Shown in pieces: positions 18,415-26,268 of a DNA stretch of 64,000 nucleotides. Made by a program: the position numbers and the translations under genes. This DNA comes from Mariniblastus sp. (GTDB taxonomy: Bacteria; Planctomycetota; Planctomycetia; Pirellulales; Pirellulaceae). The notes below the pieces were generated by a model, which was given only the letters and a program-made list of their open reading frames with translations, did not search any database and was not told where the DNA came from. The stretch's first letter is position 1, and every line of letters starts with the position of its first letter. The stretch lies in contig JAQXDZ010000032.1 in NCBI GenBank assembly GCA_029251085.1, positions 124,001 through 188,000 on the forward strand, written 5' to 3'.

Positions 18415-19500
18415 TCAGGGAGTGTGTTGTTTGAGACAGGATGGGTCAGTCGCCGTCGGTGTCCCAGTTTCTTCAACCGGGTGAGTAAACAGGTATTGCC
18501 AGACACTTTCATGTTGGTAGGCATCAGCTTTTTTAAATGCGCGCTTCCCGGGTAGAACCGAACTATGGGCGCGTTTAGCATCTCCATTGACATCAAAATC
18601 TGTCACGAGCCGCCGCGTGTTATTAAACTTCGGTGTTATGGAATTGTGATGCAGGCGATTCCATTGGTCGACGTTGACAATTTCTCCGTGGGAGTGCAGG
18701 CCGAGCATTTCCCAGGATCGGCAATAGTGATCTCCCGACCATCCGCTGTCGAGCGTATGAGAAAATCCAAAATATCGATTACTTGGAGTTGCAGACTTGA
18801 GAGACTGCCATGTTTGGAATTGATCCCGTGGGCCGCAGAACATTACAACGCGACCAACTTTTTGATGCTTAGCGAACCGGGCAGCCGTGGTAGATCCATG
18901 TGAACTGCCGGCAATGATTACATCTTCCCACCGAACAGCATTTTGATCAGGTGTTAAAAAATAATCCCATCCACCTTGAGGGTGGTTGCGATGAAGCCAT
19001 TTGACAAATTGGAGAGTTCGTTCCATCATCCCGTCGGGCTGAGGAATAGTAACCTCGTTGCTAAAATCCTCTCCAGTAGCAGCTTCTAGTCGAATGTCGC
19101 CTCGACACATTTCTCCGACTGGCTTTTCCTGACAACAAATGGAGAACCACTTGTTGGCGTAGTGCACGCGAATAGCGTGAATCCCGTAAGAATTTACGCG
19201 GTCAAACAGTTCGCCATTGTGAGCCATTAGCCAGACCATTAATTTACCGCGAGGTGCGACACGTATGTCGACGGAAGCGTGTTGAACATCGGTTGGCTTT
19301 CCATTGGATTCTAACAAAAAGCCAATTTCGGGATGCGCTCGAACTCGCTTGTCGATATCGCTGGCGCGAGCCGTTAATCGATGCAACTTAGGTTGGGCAT
19401 CCGAAAAACGAAGTTGTTCCGGTTGATTCGTTTGGCTGTAAACAACCGGCTGAACTTGAAAAATTAGAGAAAGCAGGAACACTGCGTTTAATAATTTCAT
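18415..19500 (-). CDS. Secreted BPSS1187-type alpha/beta hydrolase
   Basis: This 361-residue secreted protein has a signal peptide ending near VVYSQ. The segment VIIAGSSHGSTTAARFAK near residue 200 contains a GxSxG-type nucleophile elbow (GSSHG). A catalytic Asp may lie in LVTDFDVNGDAKRAHSS near the C-terminus, with His following. DIRVAPRGKLMVWLMAHNG and VNSYGIHAIRVHYANKWFS fit the family described as BPSS1187-like, whose function is not established. The start is placed at the ATG at 19500, with GGAA about 12 bases upstream; the longer alternative would begin with TTG. It converges with the sulfatase operon, its stop lying about 50 bases from that gene's end. It could be an esterase acting on glycan decorations, but this is a guess from context. 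Confidence 0.75.
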   Translation of the reverse strand: MKLLNAVFLLSLIFQVQPVVYSQTNQPEQLRFSDAQPKLHRLTARASDIDKRVRAHPEIGFLLESNGKPTDVQHASVDIRVAPRGKLMVWLMAHNGELFDRVNSYGIHAIRVHYANKWFSICCQEKPVGEMCRGDIRLEAATGEDFSNEVTIPQPDGMMERTLQFVKWLHRNHPQGGWDYFLTPDQNAVRWEDVIIAGSSHGSTTAARFAKHQKVGRVVMFCGPRDQFQTWQSLKSATPSNRYFGFSHTLDSGWSGDHYCRSWEMLGLHSHGEIVNVDQWNRLHHNSITPKFNNTRRLVTDFDVNGDAKRAHSSVLPGKRAFKKADAYQHESVWQYLFTHPVEETGTPTATDPSCLKQHTP

Positions 19501-19842
19501 TTCAATGAATGGTTCCAATAGAAATTGATATGCGATTTTGCATTGCGAATAATCAAGTAAGAGCTTAACTGATTCGAGATGATGATAGGATTGTAATTCG
19601 TGAAAACCACAATTTATTAGCTGTCAATCGCCGCACATAGTGACAATGATTGCGTTAGTTATTGTAGTGTTTTTGGCGACGCTGCCTATTTTGTAAGAAA
19701 TGGAAGATGTCTTCGACGACCTGTTCCATGAAGTAATCGCGAGCTTTAAATTAAGTGCTTGAGATATTTTTTCTAACGTTGATTTCTCCTTTCAAGAGTG
19801 AAAGGCTGGATTAGCAAGCCCTGCCTATTTTTGATTGAGACG
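19501..19842. promoter_or_regulatory. Intergenic region upstream of the NtrC-type regulator
   Basis: About 340 bases separate the divergent hydrolase and response-regulator genes. The only structure I trust is a hairpin at 19788-19805 (CCTTTCA, loop AGAG, TGAAAGG) in the leader of the regulator gene, 37 bases before its ATG. The GTG at 19798, a possible alternative start, lies inside this hairpin. No RNA gene or ORF was recognised. Confidence 0.4.
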
Positions 19843-21282
19843 ATGGATTATTGCCCCAAAATTTTGATTGTCGAAGATCAAGCTTCGATGCAACAATTAC
19901 TCGAAGATTTTCTGGGGCCTGCTGGTTTCGAAATCACTTGCTGTAATTCTGCTACCGAAGCATGTGAATTACTTGGCATAGATTCGTCTGCCATCACATC
20001 TGATAATTTTGATTTTGGGACGTCATCTGAGGAATCGAATGCGCTCGGGTCAGCTGAAATTCCAGAGTTCGATTTGGTCCTGACGGACGTCAAAATGCCG
20101 GGAATGGACGGGTTGGAATTTTGCCGCAGGGTCAAGCAGCGGTTTGCTCATTTGCCAGTTATTGTCATGACTGCGTACGGGAGCTTGGAAACAGCGGTTG
20201 AGGCATTGCGGGCTGGCGCTTTCGATTTTGTTACAAAACCAGTTGAGCTCGCATTGTTGAAAGCGTCATTGATACGCGCTGCTGAGTACAATCGGCTGAG
20301 AAATCGAATTCGTTTGTTAGAGTCGCAAATTCAAGCGGAGACGTTTGATACGCTAATTGGTCAAAGCGATGTAATGCTTCGTTTAAAAGAGCAACTGTCG
20401 CGAGTGGTGGATTCGCCGGCGGCAGTTTTGCTGACTGGTGAGAGTGGATCGGGCAAAGAAGTCGTCGCTCGAGCACTTCACCAGCAGAGTCGCCGAGCTA
20501 AACAGCCGTTTATTGCAGTCAATTGTGCGGCATTGCCCGAATCGTTATTAGAGAGTGAGTTGTTCGGCCACGTGAAGGGTGCATTTACTGACGCGAATGC
20601 AGATCGTGTTGGGCTCTTTTTACAAGCCAATGGAGGGACATTATTTCTAGATGAGATCGGTGAGATGCCGATTGAGATTCAACCCAAGCTATTGCGGGCG
20701 CTGGAACAAAAAACAGTGCGGCCGGTTGGAGGGAAATCGGAACAGCCATTTGACGTTCATTTGATTACGGCCACCAATCGAGATTTGGAAGCGGCAATCG
20801 AGCAGAAAACGTTCCGTGAAGATTTATATTATCGAATCAATGTGCTGGAACTCACGGTGCCACCGCTGCGAAATCGTGGTACCGATGTCCTTTTGATTGC
20901 AAACTACTTTTTACAACAGTTTGCGGTGTCGATGGATAAAAGTGTAGATGGGTTTGATGACGAGGTGCTTCATCAATTTCTTCAATATGATTGGCCCGGC
21001 AATGTTCGAGAATTGCGAAACATTGTGCAGAGGTCGATTGTCTTAACACAACAGGCGACCATTAACTCAGATGTTTTACCAACCAAAATTTCAAACTATC
21101 AGTCGAAACAGCTAGTGATCGACGAGGGCGACAATCAACCACTCGATTCCCTCGAGGTTATCGAGCGGCGATACATTCGATATGTACTTGAGCGAACGGG
21201 CGGGAACAAAACGGAGGCTGCTAAAGTTCTTGGCCTGGACCGAAAGACACTTTATCGCCGCCTCAAAGAAAAAGATGAATAG
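19843..21282 (+). CDS. Sigma-54-dependent response regulator, NtrC family
   Basis: This 479-residue cytoplasmic transcription activator has three domains. The receiver (about 1-150) has EDQ at 11-13, phospho-acceptor Asp82 (LTDVKMPGMDG), Thr110 and Lys132. The AAA+ domain (170-400) has Walker A GESGSGKE at 199-206, Walker B GGTLFLDE at 264-271, and GAFTDA at 246-251 in place of GAFTGA. A Fis-type helix-turn-helix ends the protein (TEAAKVLGLDRKTLYRRLKE). The receiver holds an extra Ser/Asp-rich stretch of roughly 27 residues before Asp82. The ATG at 19843 is preferred over a GTG at 19798, because the receiver then begins immediately and GAGA precedes it. Its cognate kinase gene is convergent, seven bases away. 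It should activate sigma-54 promoters; a good candidate lies at 23067. Confidence 0.95.
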   Translation: MDYCPKILIVEDQASMQQLLEDFLGPAGFEITCCNSATEACELLGIDSSAITSDNFDFGTSSEESNALGSAEIPEFDLVLTDVKMPGMDGLEFCRRVKQRFAHLPVIVMTAYGSLETAVEALRAGAFDFVTKPVELALLKASLIRAAEYNRLRNRIRLLESQIQAETFDTLIGQSDVMLRLKEQLSRVVDSPAAVLLTGESGSGKEVVARALHQQSRRAKQPFIAVNCAALPESLLESELFGHVKGAFTDANADRVGLFLQANGGTLFLDEIGEMPIEIQPKLLRALEQKTVRPVGGKSEQPFDVHLITATNRDLEAAIEQKTFREDLYYRINVLELTVPPLRNRGTDVLLIANYFLQQFAVSMDKSVDGFDDEVLHQFLQYDWPGNVRELRNIVQRSIVLTQQATINSDVLPTKISNYQSKQLVIDEGDNQPLDSLEVIERRYIRYVLERTGGNKTEAAKVLGLDRKTLYRRLKEKDE

Positions 21283-21289
21283 TGGCCAG

Positions 21290-22774
21290 TTATTTTTTTT
21301 GATCGTTACTTGTGGTATTTGTTGCCGTTTTATCAAGTACCGTTTGATCCGTTGGCATCCGAACTGTCATGGTTGTTCCTTTCTCTAGATCGCTTTGGCA
21401 ATCGATACTGCCGCCGTGCTCTTCGATAATGCCATGAACAATCGAGAGCCCTAGTCCCGTTCCCGAGCCGACTTCTTTGGTTGTAAAAAATGGCTCAAAA
21501 ATCACGTCCAGTTGATTTTGTTCAATGCCGGAACCATGATCAATGACCTCAATTTTCCATTGGCCATCTATTGGTTGAGGGTGCAGGCAGATGGTGACCG
21601 TTTGGTCTGCCGACGAAGCATCAACTGCGTTGTCGATCAAATTCATGATCACCTGCTGGAGTTGATTGAAGTCGAAACTGGCTTCTGCTGGCGTTGCGGG
21701 GAGGGTCGCGATTAGTTTGATTCTCTGTTTGTCAGCAAGAGGCTGGATCAGATCAACGGAGTGCTGAATGACTTCGCGCAGGTCGTTTGTAGACTTTTGG
21801 CTTGGACTCCGTCGAGAGAAATGCAGTAATTTCTGAATGATTTTTGAGATCCGCTCGGACTCAGTCTTCACCGCGGTGGCGTGTTTTGCAATTTGTTCGG
21901 GCGATCGATTGGGATCACTAAGAATCATTTCGGCGCGGCCGGAAATAACATTCAATGGTGTTCCGACTTCATGCGCAAAACCAGCGGCGAGCTGACCAAC
22001 TGTTTTTAATCGATCTGCATGACGCAATTGCTCGATTGCGTCGATCCGTTGGTGCGTTTCCTTTTCAATTGTTTGCTGCTGTTGACGCAGACGATCACAC
22101 ATTTGATTCACAGCACCTGCCAGTTGTCCAAGTTCGTCATTGGCATGAATTTTAAGGTCACTGGAAAAGTCACCTTTCCCAACACGTTCCATTTTTTTTG
22201 TGAGGCTAGCTAAAGGCGTTGCGATCCAACGAACTCCAGCAATCATGACGACTCCAATGCACATGAAACCGGTCGCGACAATAATAAAAATGGCCGTAAA
22301 CCAATTGGATCGCGATTGGGAATCAAGATCATTGAGTGGAGTTGCGATTTCCACAGCACCCTGTCGGCCATCCAGAGTTACGGGGACGTAGGTGAAATAT
22401 TTTCGTTTGCCACTACTGGCAGTATCAATGGTGGAAACGGGTTGCCCGCTGGAATTGTTGATGATCGAAGGGTCGATTCGAACGACTAACGAATCCGTTT
22501 CCAACCAGGTCCATCGAATGCGAGTCCCATTATTGGCTAACGTTCTAACCAAATTTTCGAAATAAATATTTGTTCCGGTATTAGCAGCAGTTTGAAACCC
22601 AGACGTTTTTTGATTTGCATCGACAGAAGAGGCAATCGCGCGGTGGCGTTTTTCGAGCCCGGCAAAAGATTGCATGCTGGCGAGTTGACTGGCCATAATC
22701 GTGACAGCGGTAACTGCAATTATGAACAACAAAATCAATTTAGCCGCAAGTTTCATTTTGTCGAATCGTTTCAT
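21290..22774 (-). CDS. Membrane sensor histidine kinase
   Basis: A 494-residue sensor kinase that presumably phosphorylates the adjacent NtrC-type regulator. Two transmembrane helices (about 10-30 and 158-180) flank a periplasmic sensor of some 125 residues. A HAMP domain follows (181-235). The phospho-acceptor His268 lies in AAGFAHEVGTPLNVISGRAE, an H-box seen in NtrB-like kinases. The ATPase core shows MNLIDNAVDAS (N box), DHGSGI (G1), FFTTK (F box) and GSGTGLGLSIV (G2). The sensor domain has no recognised ligand motif. The gene is convergent with the regulator gene, with seven bases between stop codons. The two should therefore be transcribed from separate promoters despite acting as a pair. 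The tail (DKTATNTTSNDQKK) is hydrophilic. Confidence 0.95.
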   Translation of the reverse strand: MKRFDKMKLAAKLILLFIIAVTAVTIMASQLASMQSFAGLEKRHRAIASSVDANQKTSGFQTAANTGTNIYFENLVRTLANNGTRIRWTWLETDSLVVRIDPSIINNSSGQPVSTIDTASSGKRKYFTYVPVTLDGRQGAVEIATPLNDLDSQSRSNWFTAIFIIVATGFMCIGVVMIAGVRWIATPLASLTKKMERVGKGDFSSDLKIHANDELGQLAGAVNQMCDRLRQQQQTIEKETHQRIDAIEQLRHADRLKTVGQLAAGFAHEVGTPLNVISGRAEMILSDPNRSPEQIAKHATAVKTESERISKIIQKLLHFSRRSPSQKSTNDLREVIQHSVDLIQPLADKQRIKLIATLPATPAEASFDFNQLQQVIMNLIDNAVDASSADQTVTICLHPQPIDGQWKIEVIDHGSGIEQNQLDVIFEPFFTTKEVGSGTGLGLSIVHGIIEEHGGSIDCQSDLEKGTTMTVRMPTDQTVLDKTATNTTSNDQKK

Positions 22775-23121
22775 GCAGGCGGAAAATAAACCACCGCCAG
22801 TGAGATTATGTGTTAGTCAATTGCGTCTTCAGAATTTGTCACCGCAATGGGCGCCCGTTTTATTCTACCCCGCAAACGGACAATGCAATCCAAATTTGAA
22901 TAGGTGTCATTAATATTCGCTTCAATTGATAGCGGTGTAGCATTATGCCGCGCGCGGGGATTTAGGAAGCGCAGGGGCACGGAAAGCGAATTACAGGATA
23001 TTCATTTAAGCCCGTGTTTTATTGGTTTTATGTCGAAGTCCAAGTCGGAAGCGGATTTGGTGCAGTTTGGCACGGCGAATGCTTTTCTTAGGTCTCAAGG
23101 GCAAACCAGTAGGAGGGCAAG
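22775..23121. promoter_or_regulatory. Divergent regulatory region between histidine kinase and sigma factor genes
   Basis: About 347 bases with no convincing gene. It contains the candidate sigma-54 promoter at 23067-23082 described separately. It also has short GC-rich palindromes such as CCGCGCGCGG at 22948-22957 and GGGCGCCC near 22850. It ends with a strong ribosome-binding site, GGAGGG, a few bases before the ATG at 23122. An 81-residue frame at 22904-23149 overlaps the start of the sigma factor gene in another frame and shows no protein-like pattern. Confidence 0.5.
23067..23082 (+). promoter_or_regulatory. Candidate sigma-54 (-24/-12) promoter
   Basis: TTGGCACGG followed by CGA and ATGC matches the sigma-54 consensus TTGGCACG-N4-TTGC at all but one base. 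The invariant GG and GC are separated by exactly ten bases. It lies about 40 bases upstream of the sigma factor ATG, giving a leader of roughly 28 bases that includes the ribosome-binding site. An NtrC-type activator is encoded 1.8 kb away. Confidence 0.55.
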
Positions 23122-24558
23122 ATGTTTGAGTCAGGGAATCAGTCGCTAATCGGATCATACCGCCACCATCAAAGCGAGGTGTTATCTCATCAATGGGCGC
23201 CTGCGGAATTTGCTCTTCCGGTCTTCGACAGTCGTCGCATTCCCGGAACTGGAAAGGGCATGGGCCAAGTGACGATGGTTGCCAACGAGCGGATTGAATT
23301 TAGATTTTCACCCGCTCAATCTAAAAAGTCGAAACGGCTAGCTGCAAAAACAAAATCGCGGCAACTGCGGCCATCCACATGCAGTACCGAATTTGACCTC
23401 GTAACAGCTTCACGGCTGCTCAATCGTGATGAAGAGCGCAAATTGGCGATGCAGATTTTCCGCTATCGACAAGCGTTTCAAAGACTAGCTTTAAAAGAAG
23501 CCGAAGTCCTCAATCATTTGATTGGTTTGATCCGACAGTGGAAGTCCGGCCATTTACGAGTCGATTCTATTTGCAACATGGGTTTGAGTGAGTCTCAGAA
23601 GCGAAAAAAAGTAGAACCCAAATTGCGAGCAAGTGTTCGAAAGTTAGAAAAACTGTCGATCCAGCTGCAAACAGGAAGTTCAGAGATAAGGAGACGTAGT
23701 CATCGTGAAATTATCGAGATCGTAGAGAGCTTGATGTTGCGTCCTAAGTGTTTCGAGTCAGCTCCATTTCAAGGGGAGTTGGCTGAGAAAATGTTTCGCC
23801 AATACCAGATGCTTTGTCAAAAAATGATGTTGGCGAATGAGCGGTTGGTGATTCAGGTAGCTCGAAAACTATGTGGTAACTCGCAAATTCTTTCGGACAT
23901 GATCCAGGAAGGTCATTGCGGCTTGATTCAAGCGGTCACAAAATTTGATCATCAATGTAATGTTCGATTTTCGACCTATGCGACCCCCTGGATTAAACAG
24001 GCGATTTTTGGAGCGATATCTAATTGTCAGCGGAACATAAGAGTCCCGGAAAATTTCCGAGCTTCCCACCGCAAAGTCGCTAGAAAAATTGAGGAAATCA
24101 GAAAGCAGGGATTTGAGTTCACCGGGCAAAACTCAGGAGTGGAAATCTCGTTAATTGCTGATCATGTAAAGATGTCTGTCAAAGATGTCGAACGCCATTT
24201 TCAAGTTCAAAGAGATACCTGCTCGCTTGACGCGCCAGGGAATCGTTCCGGTGTGGGTGAGGCCTCAGATAGTTCGGTCGTCTCAGCAATCGCTGATCAA
24301 GCAAGTCCCGCCTCGGATTCGTTGGCGATTGAAAAGGAAAGAGCTCAACGGATTCGAAAAATGATGGCTCAGTCTTTAACTTCCCGGGAACGGGAAGTCA
24401 TCTCACTTCGCTTTGGATTTCGAGATGGAAGCGGTAAGTCTTTTTCGGAAGTCGGACGGGAGATGGGATTGACCCGTCAACGAGTTTGTCAGGTCGAAAA
24501 GCAAGCTTTGGCAAAGCTGGAGCAAGTGACTGAAAAATGGGTCGCGATAACTTCATAA
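23122..24558 (+). CDS. RNA polymerase sigma-70 family factor
   Basis: This 478-residue factor directs core RNA polymerase to a promoter class. An N-terminal stretch of about 90 residues is basic and without recognised domain. Region 1.2-like sequence follows (LVTASRLLNRDEERKLAMQI). Region 2 lies at about 238-300: ANERLVIQVARKL, QEGHCGLIQAVTKFD, and FSTYATPWIKQAI for -10 recognition. Region 3 is at about 305-385, and region 4 near 413-468 has SLTSREREVISLRFGF and a helix-turn-helix EVGREMGLTRQRVCQVEKQA. Length and layout resemble planctomycete RpoD-like paralogues rather than ECF factors. A sequence resembling a sigma-54 promoter and a strong GGAGGG ribosome-binding site precede it. Whether this is the housekeeping factor cannot be judged, but the divergent N-terminus suggests an alternative one. 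Confidence 0.92.
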   Translation: MFESGNQSLIGSYRHHQSEVLSHQWAPAEFALPVFDSRRIPGTGKGMGQVTMVANERIEFRFSPAQSKKSKRLAAKTKSRQLRPSTCSTEFDLVTASRLLNRDEERKLAMQIFRYRQAFQRLALKEAEVLNHLIGLIRQWKSGHLRVDSICNMGLSESQKRKKVEPKLRASVRKLEKLSIQLQTGSSEIRRRSHREIIEIVESLMLRPKCFESAPFQGELAEKMFRQYQMLCQKMMLANERLVIQVARKLCGNSQILSDMIQEGHCGLIQAVTKFDHQCNVRFSTYATPWIKQAIFGAISNCQRNIRVPENFRASHRKVARKIEEIRKQGFEFTGQNSGVEISLIADHVKMSVKDVERHFQVQRDTCSLDAPGNRSGVGEASDSSVVSAIADQASPASDSLAIEKERAQRIRKMMAQSLTSREREVISLRFGFRDGSGKSFSEVGREMGLTRQRVCQVEKQALAKLEQVTEKWVAITS

Positions 24559-24663
24559 ATTGTGATCTTGAGTCGAACGCAAATTAGATGGAAATTTGAG
24601 TTTAGCGAGAAACTGGGTTAGTATGCGATTGCTAATTACAACTCGTTTCGCAATATAATTTCT

Positions 24664-26208
24664 ATGACTAAAATCAATCGTTGGATATTGACTGTCGCAT
24701 TCTTGCTGCTTTTATTGACTAAAAGTTTGTATGCGGAAAATCCAAATATCATCGTCATTTACACTGATGATCAAGGGTTCGGCGATGCAAGTTGCTTGAA
24801 TCCGGGTGCAAAATTTTCGACACCCAATTTGGATCGGCTGGCACGAGAGGGAATCTCGTTTACCAATGGCCATTCGAGCGATACGGTTTGCACACCGTCG
24901 CGGTATGGTCTTCTGACGGGGCGGTATTGTTGGCGGACGTCGAAAAAGTCGGGCGTGATGCAGGCAGAAGGCGATTGCTTGATTGCTGATGGACGGATGA
25001 CACTTCCTTCGATGCTTCGCGACCAGGGTTACGACACCGCGATGGTGGGCAAGTGGCATCTGGGCATGGACTTCCCTGGTACTGCGAAAACTCGCGATTG
25101 GAGCCAGCCAGTTCAAGACATGCCTCTCGATAAAGGATTTAATTACTTTTTCGGGATTCCCGCATCCTTGAACTACGGAGTTTTGGCGTGGTTTGAAGGA
25201 CGGTATGCCAAGGTTCCGCCGACAGTTTACACGGCAAAAAAACCAAACAAACGTCATATGGATTACCGGATCGAGCCGCCCTATCAAGCCACACCTCAGG
25301 AAACACAAACAGCTCTTGGAAAATTAGGGATGGAGGTTGCTCCGGATTTTATTGATAACCAGTGTTTAACGCGTTTTACAGACGTCGCAATTAGCTGGAT
25401 GGAGTCAAGAAAAAAGGGTTCAGAATCCAGCAAACCATTCTTTCTTTATCTCCCGTTTACCTCACCGCATTACCCTGTGTGCCCATTGCCAAAGTTTTGG
25501 GGGCAAGGAGACTGTGGAGGCTACGGTGAGTTTGTTATTGAAACCGATCATCATGTCGGGCGAATTTTATCATATCTAAAAACATCGGGTCTGGACCAAA
25601 ATACGATGGTGATTTTTACGAGTGATAATGGGCCTGAGAAGTCGTGGAAAGAGCGTGTGACAGAATTCAACCACCGCAGTAATGGTAATTATCGTGGTGG
25701 CAAGAGAGATATTTACGAAGGTGGGCATCGGGTTCCGTTTTTCATACGTTGGCCTGAAGGTATCAAGCATCCGGGACGGACCACCAATCAGTTGGTAGGG
25801 CAAGTTGATATTTTAGCGACCGTTGCAGAATTAATTGGTGCGGAATTGCCTGACAATGCAGGTGAGGATAGCCAAAGTTTTGCAGCTCTCTTGACCCAAC
25901 AAAAAACAGTTCATCAACGTGTGCCTCTCATCAATCATTCCGCTTCCGGGCGTTTTTCGATTACCGAAGGCGAGTGGAAATTAATCTTGCCTCACCGAAA
26001 GAGCAAACGGGAGCTCTATCAGTTGTCGTTAGACCCGAGCGAGCAGAAGAATGTTCTGTCAGAGAATCCAGTGATCGCGCAGCGGCTGGAAAACAAAATT
26101 ACAGAAATTGTATGTCAGGGGCGGTCTACACCCGGTTTGCGGCAATCCAACGATACAGGTTATTGGAAAGATCTAAATTGGATTCAGCCAGAACAATACA
26201 AGCAGTAA
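24664..26208 (+). CDS. Secreted arylsulfatase (family S1)
   Basis: A 514-residue arylsulfatase with a signal peptide ending near LYAEN. PNIIVIYTDDQGFGDASC bears the first metal ligands. VCTPSRYGLLTGRYCW is a fully canonical signature with Cys76 as formylglycine. GYDTAMVGKWHLGMD carries the catalytic Lys and His, and FTSDNGPEKSWKERV carries late metal ligands. RGGKRDIYEGGHRVPFFIRW is typical of the arylsulfatase A/B group. It lies 105 bases after the sigma factor and 60 bases before the desuccinylase-like fusion, all on the plus strand. The desuccinylase-like gene is probably co-transcribed; linkage to the sigma factor is less certain. The substrate is not predictable beyond a sulfated sugar. 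Confidence 0.93.
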   Translation: MTKINRWILTVAFLLLLLTKSLYAENPNIIVIYTDDQGFGDASCLNPGAKFSTPNLDRLAREGISFTNGHSSDTVCTPSRYGLLTGRYCWRTSKKSGVMQAEGDCLIADGRMTLPSMLRDQGYDTAMVGKWHLGMDFPGTAKTRDWSQPVQDMPLDKGFNYFFGIPASLNYGVLAWFEGRYAKVPPTVYTAKKPNKRHMDYRIEPPYQATPQETQTALGKLGMEVAPDFIDNQCLTRFTDVAISWMESRKKGSESSKPFFLYLPFTSPHYPVCPLPKFWGQGDCGGYGEFVIETDHHVGRILSYLKTSGLDQNTMVIFTSDNGPEKSWKERVTEFNHRSNGNYRGGKRDIYEGGHRVPFFIRWPEGIKHPGRTTNQLVGQVDILATVAELIGAELPDNAGEDSQSFAALLTQQKTVHQRVPLINHSASGRFSITEGEWKLILPHRKSKRELYQLSLDPSEQKNVLSENPVIAQRLENKITEIVCQGRSTPGLRQSNDTGYWKDLNWIQPEQYKQ

Positions 26209-26268
26209 CCTCTCGATCGAACGTTGGATTCTGCGCAGTTTAAAAAATCCTAAATTGAGAATTTTAGT

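Noticed and set aside
19672-19686. TTGGCGACGCTGCC as a sigma-54 promoter in front of the NtrC-type gene
   Set aside because: The GG and GC elements are only seven bases apart instead of ten, and the -24 half is poor.
22904-23149. An 81-residue frame upstream of the sigma factor
   Set aside because: It overlaps the sigma factor start in another frame and crosses the candidate sigma-54 promoter; composition is not protein-like.
24712-25308. A 198-residue frame on the minus strand
   Set aside because: It is antisense to the arylsulfatase at 24664-26208 and has no recognisable pattern or leader.
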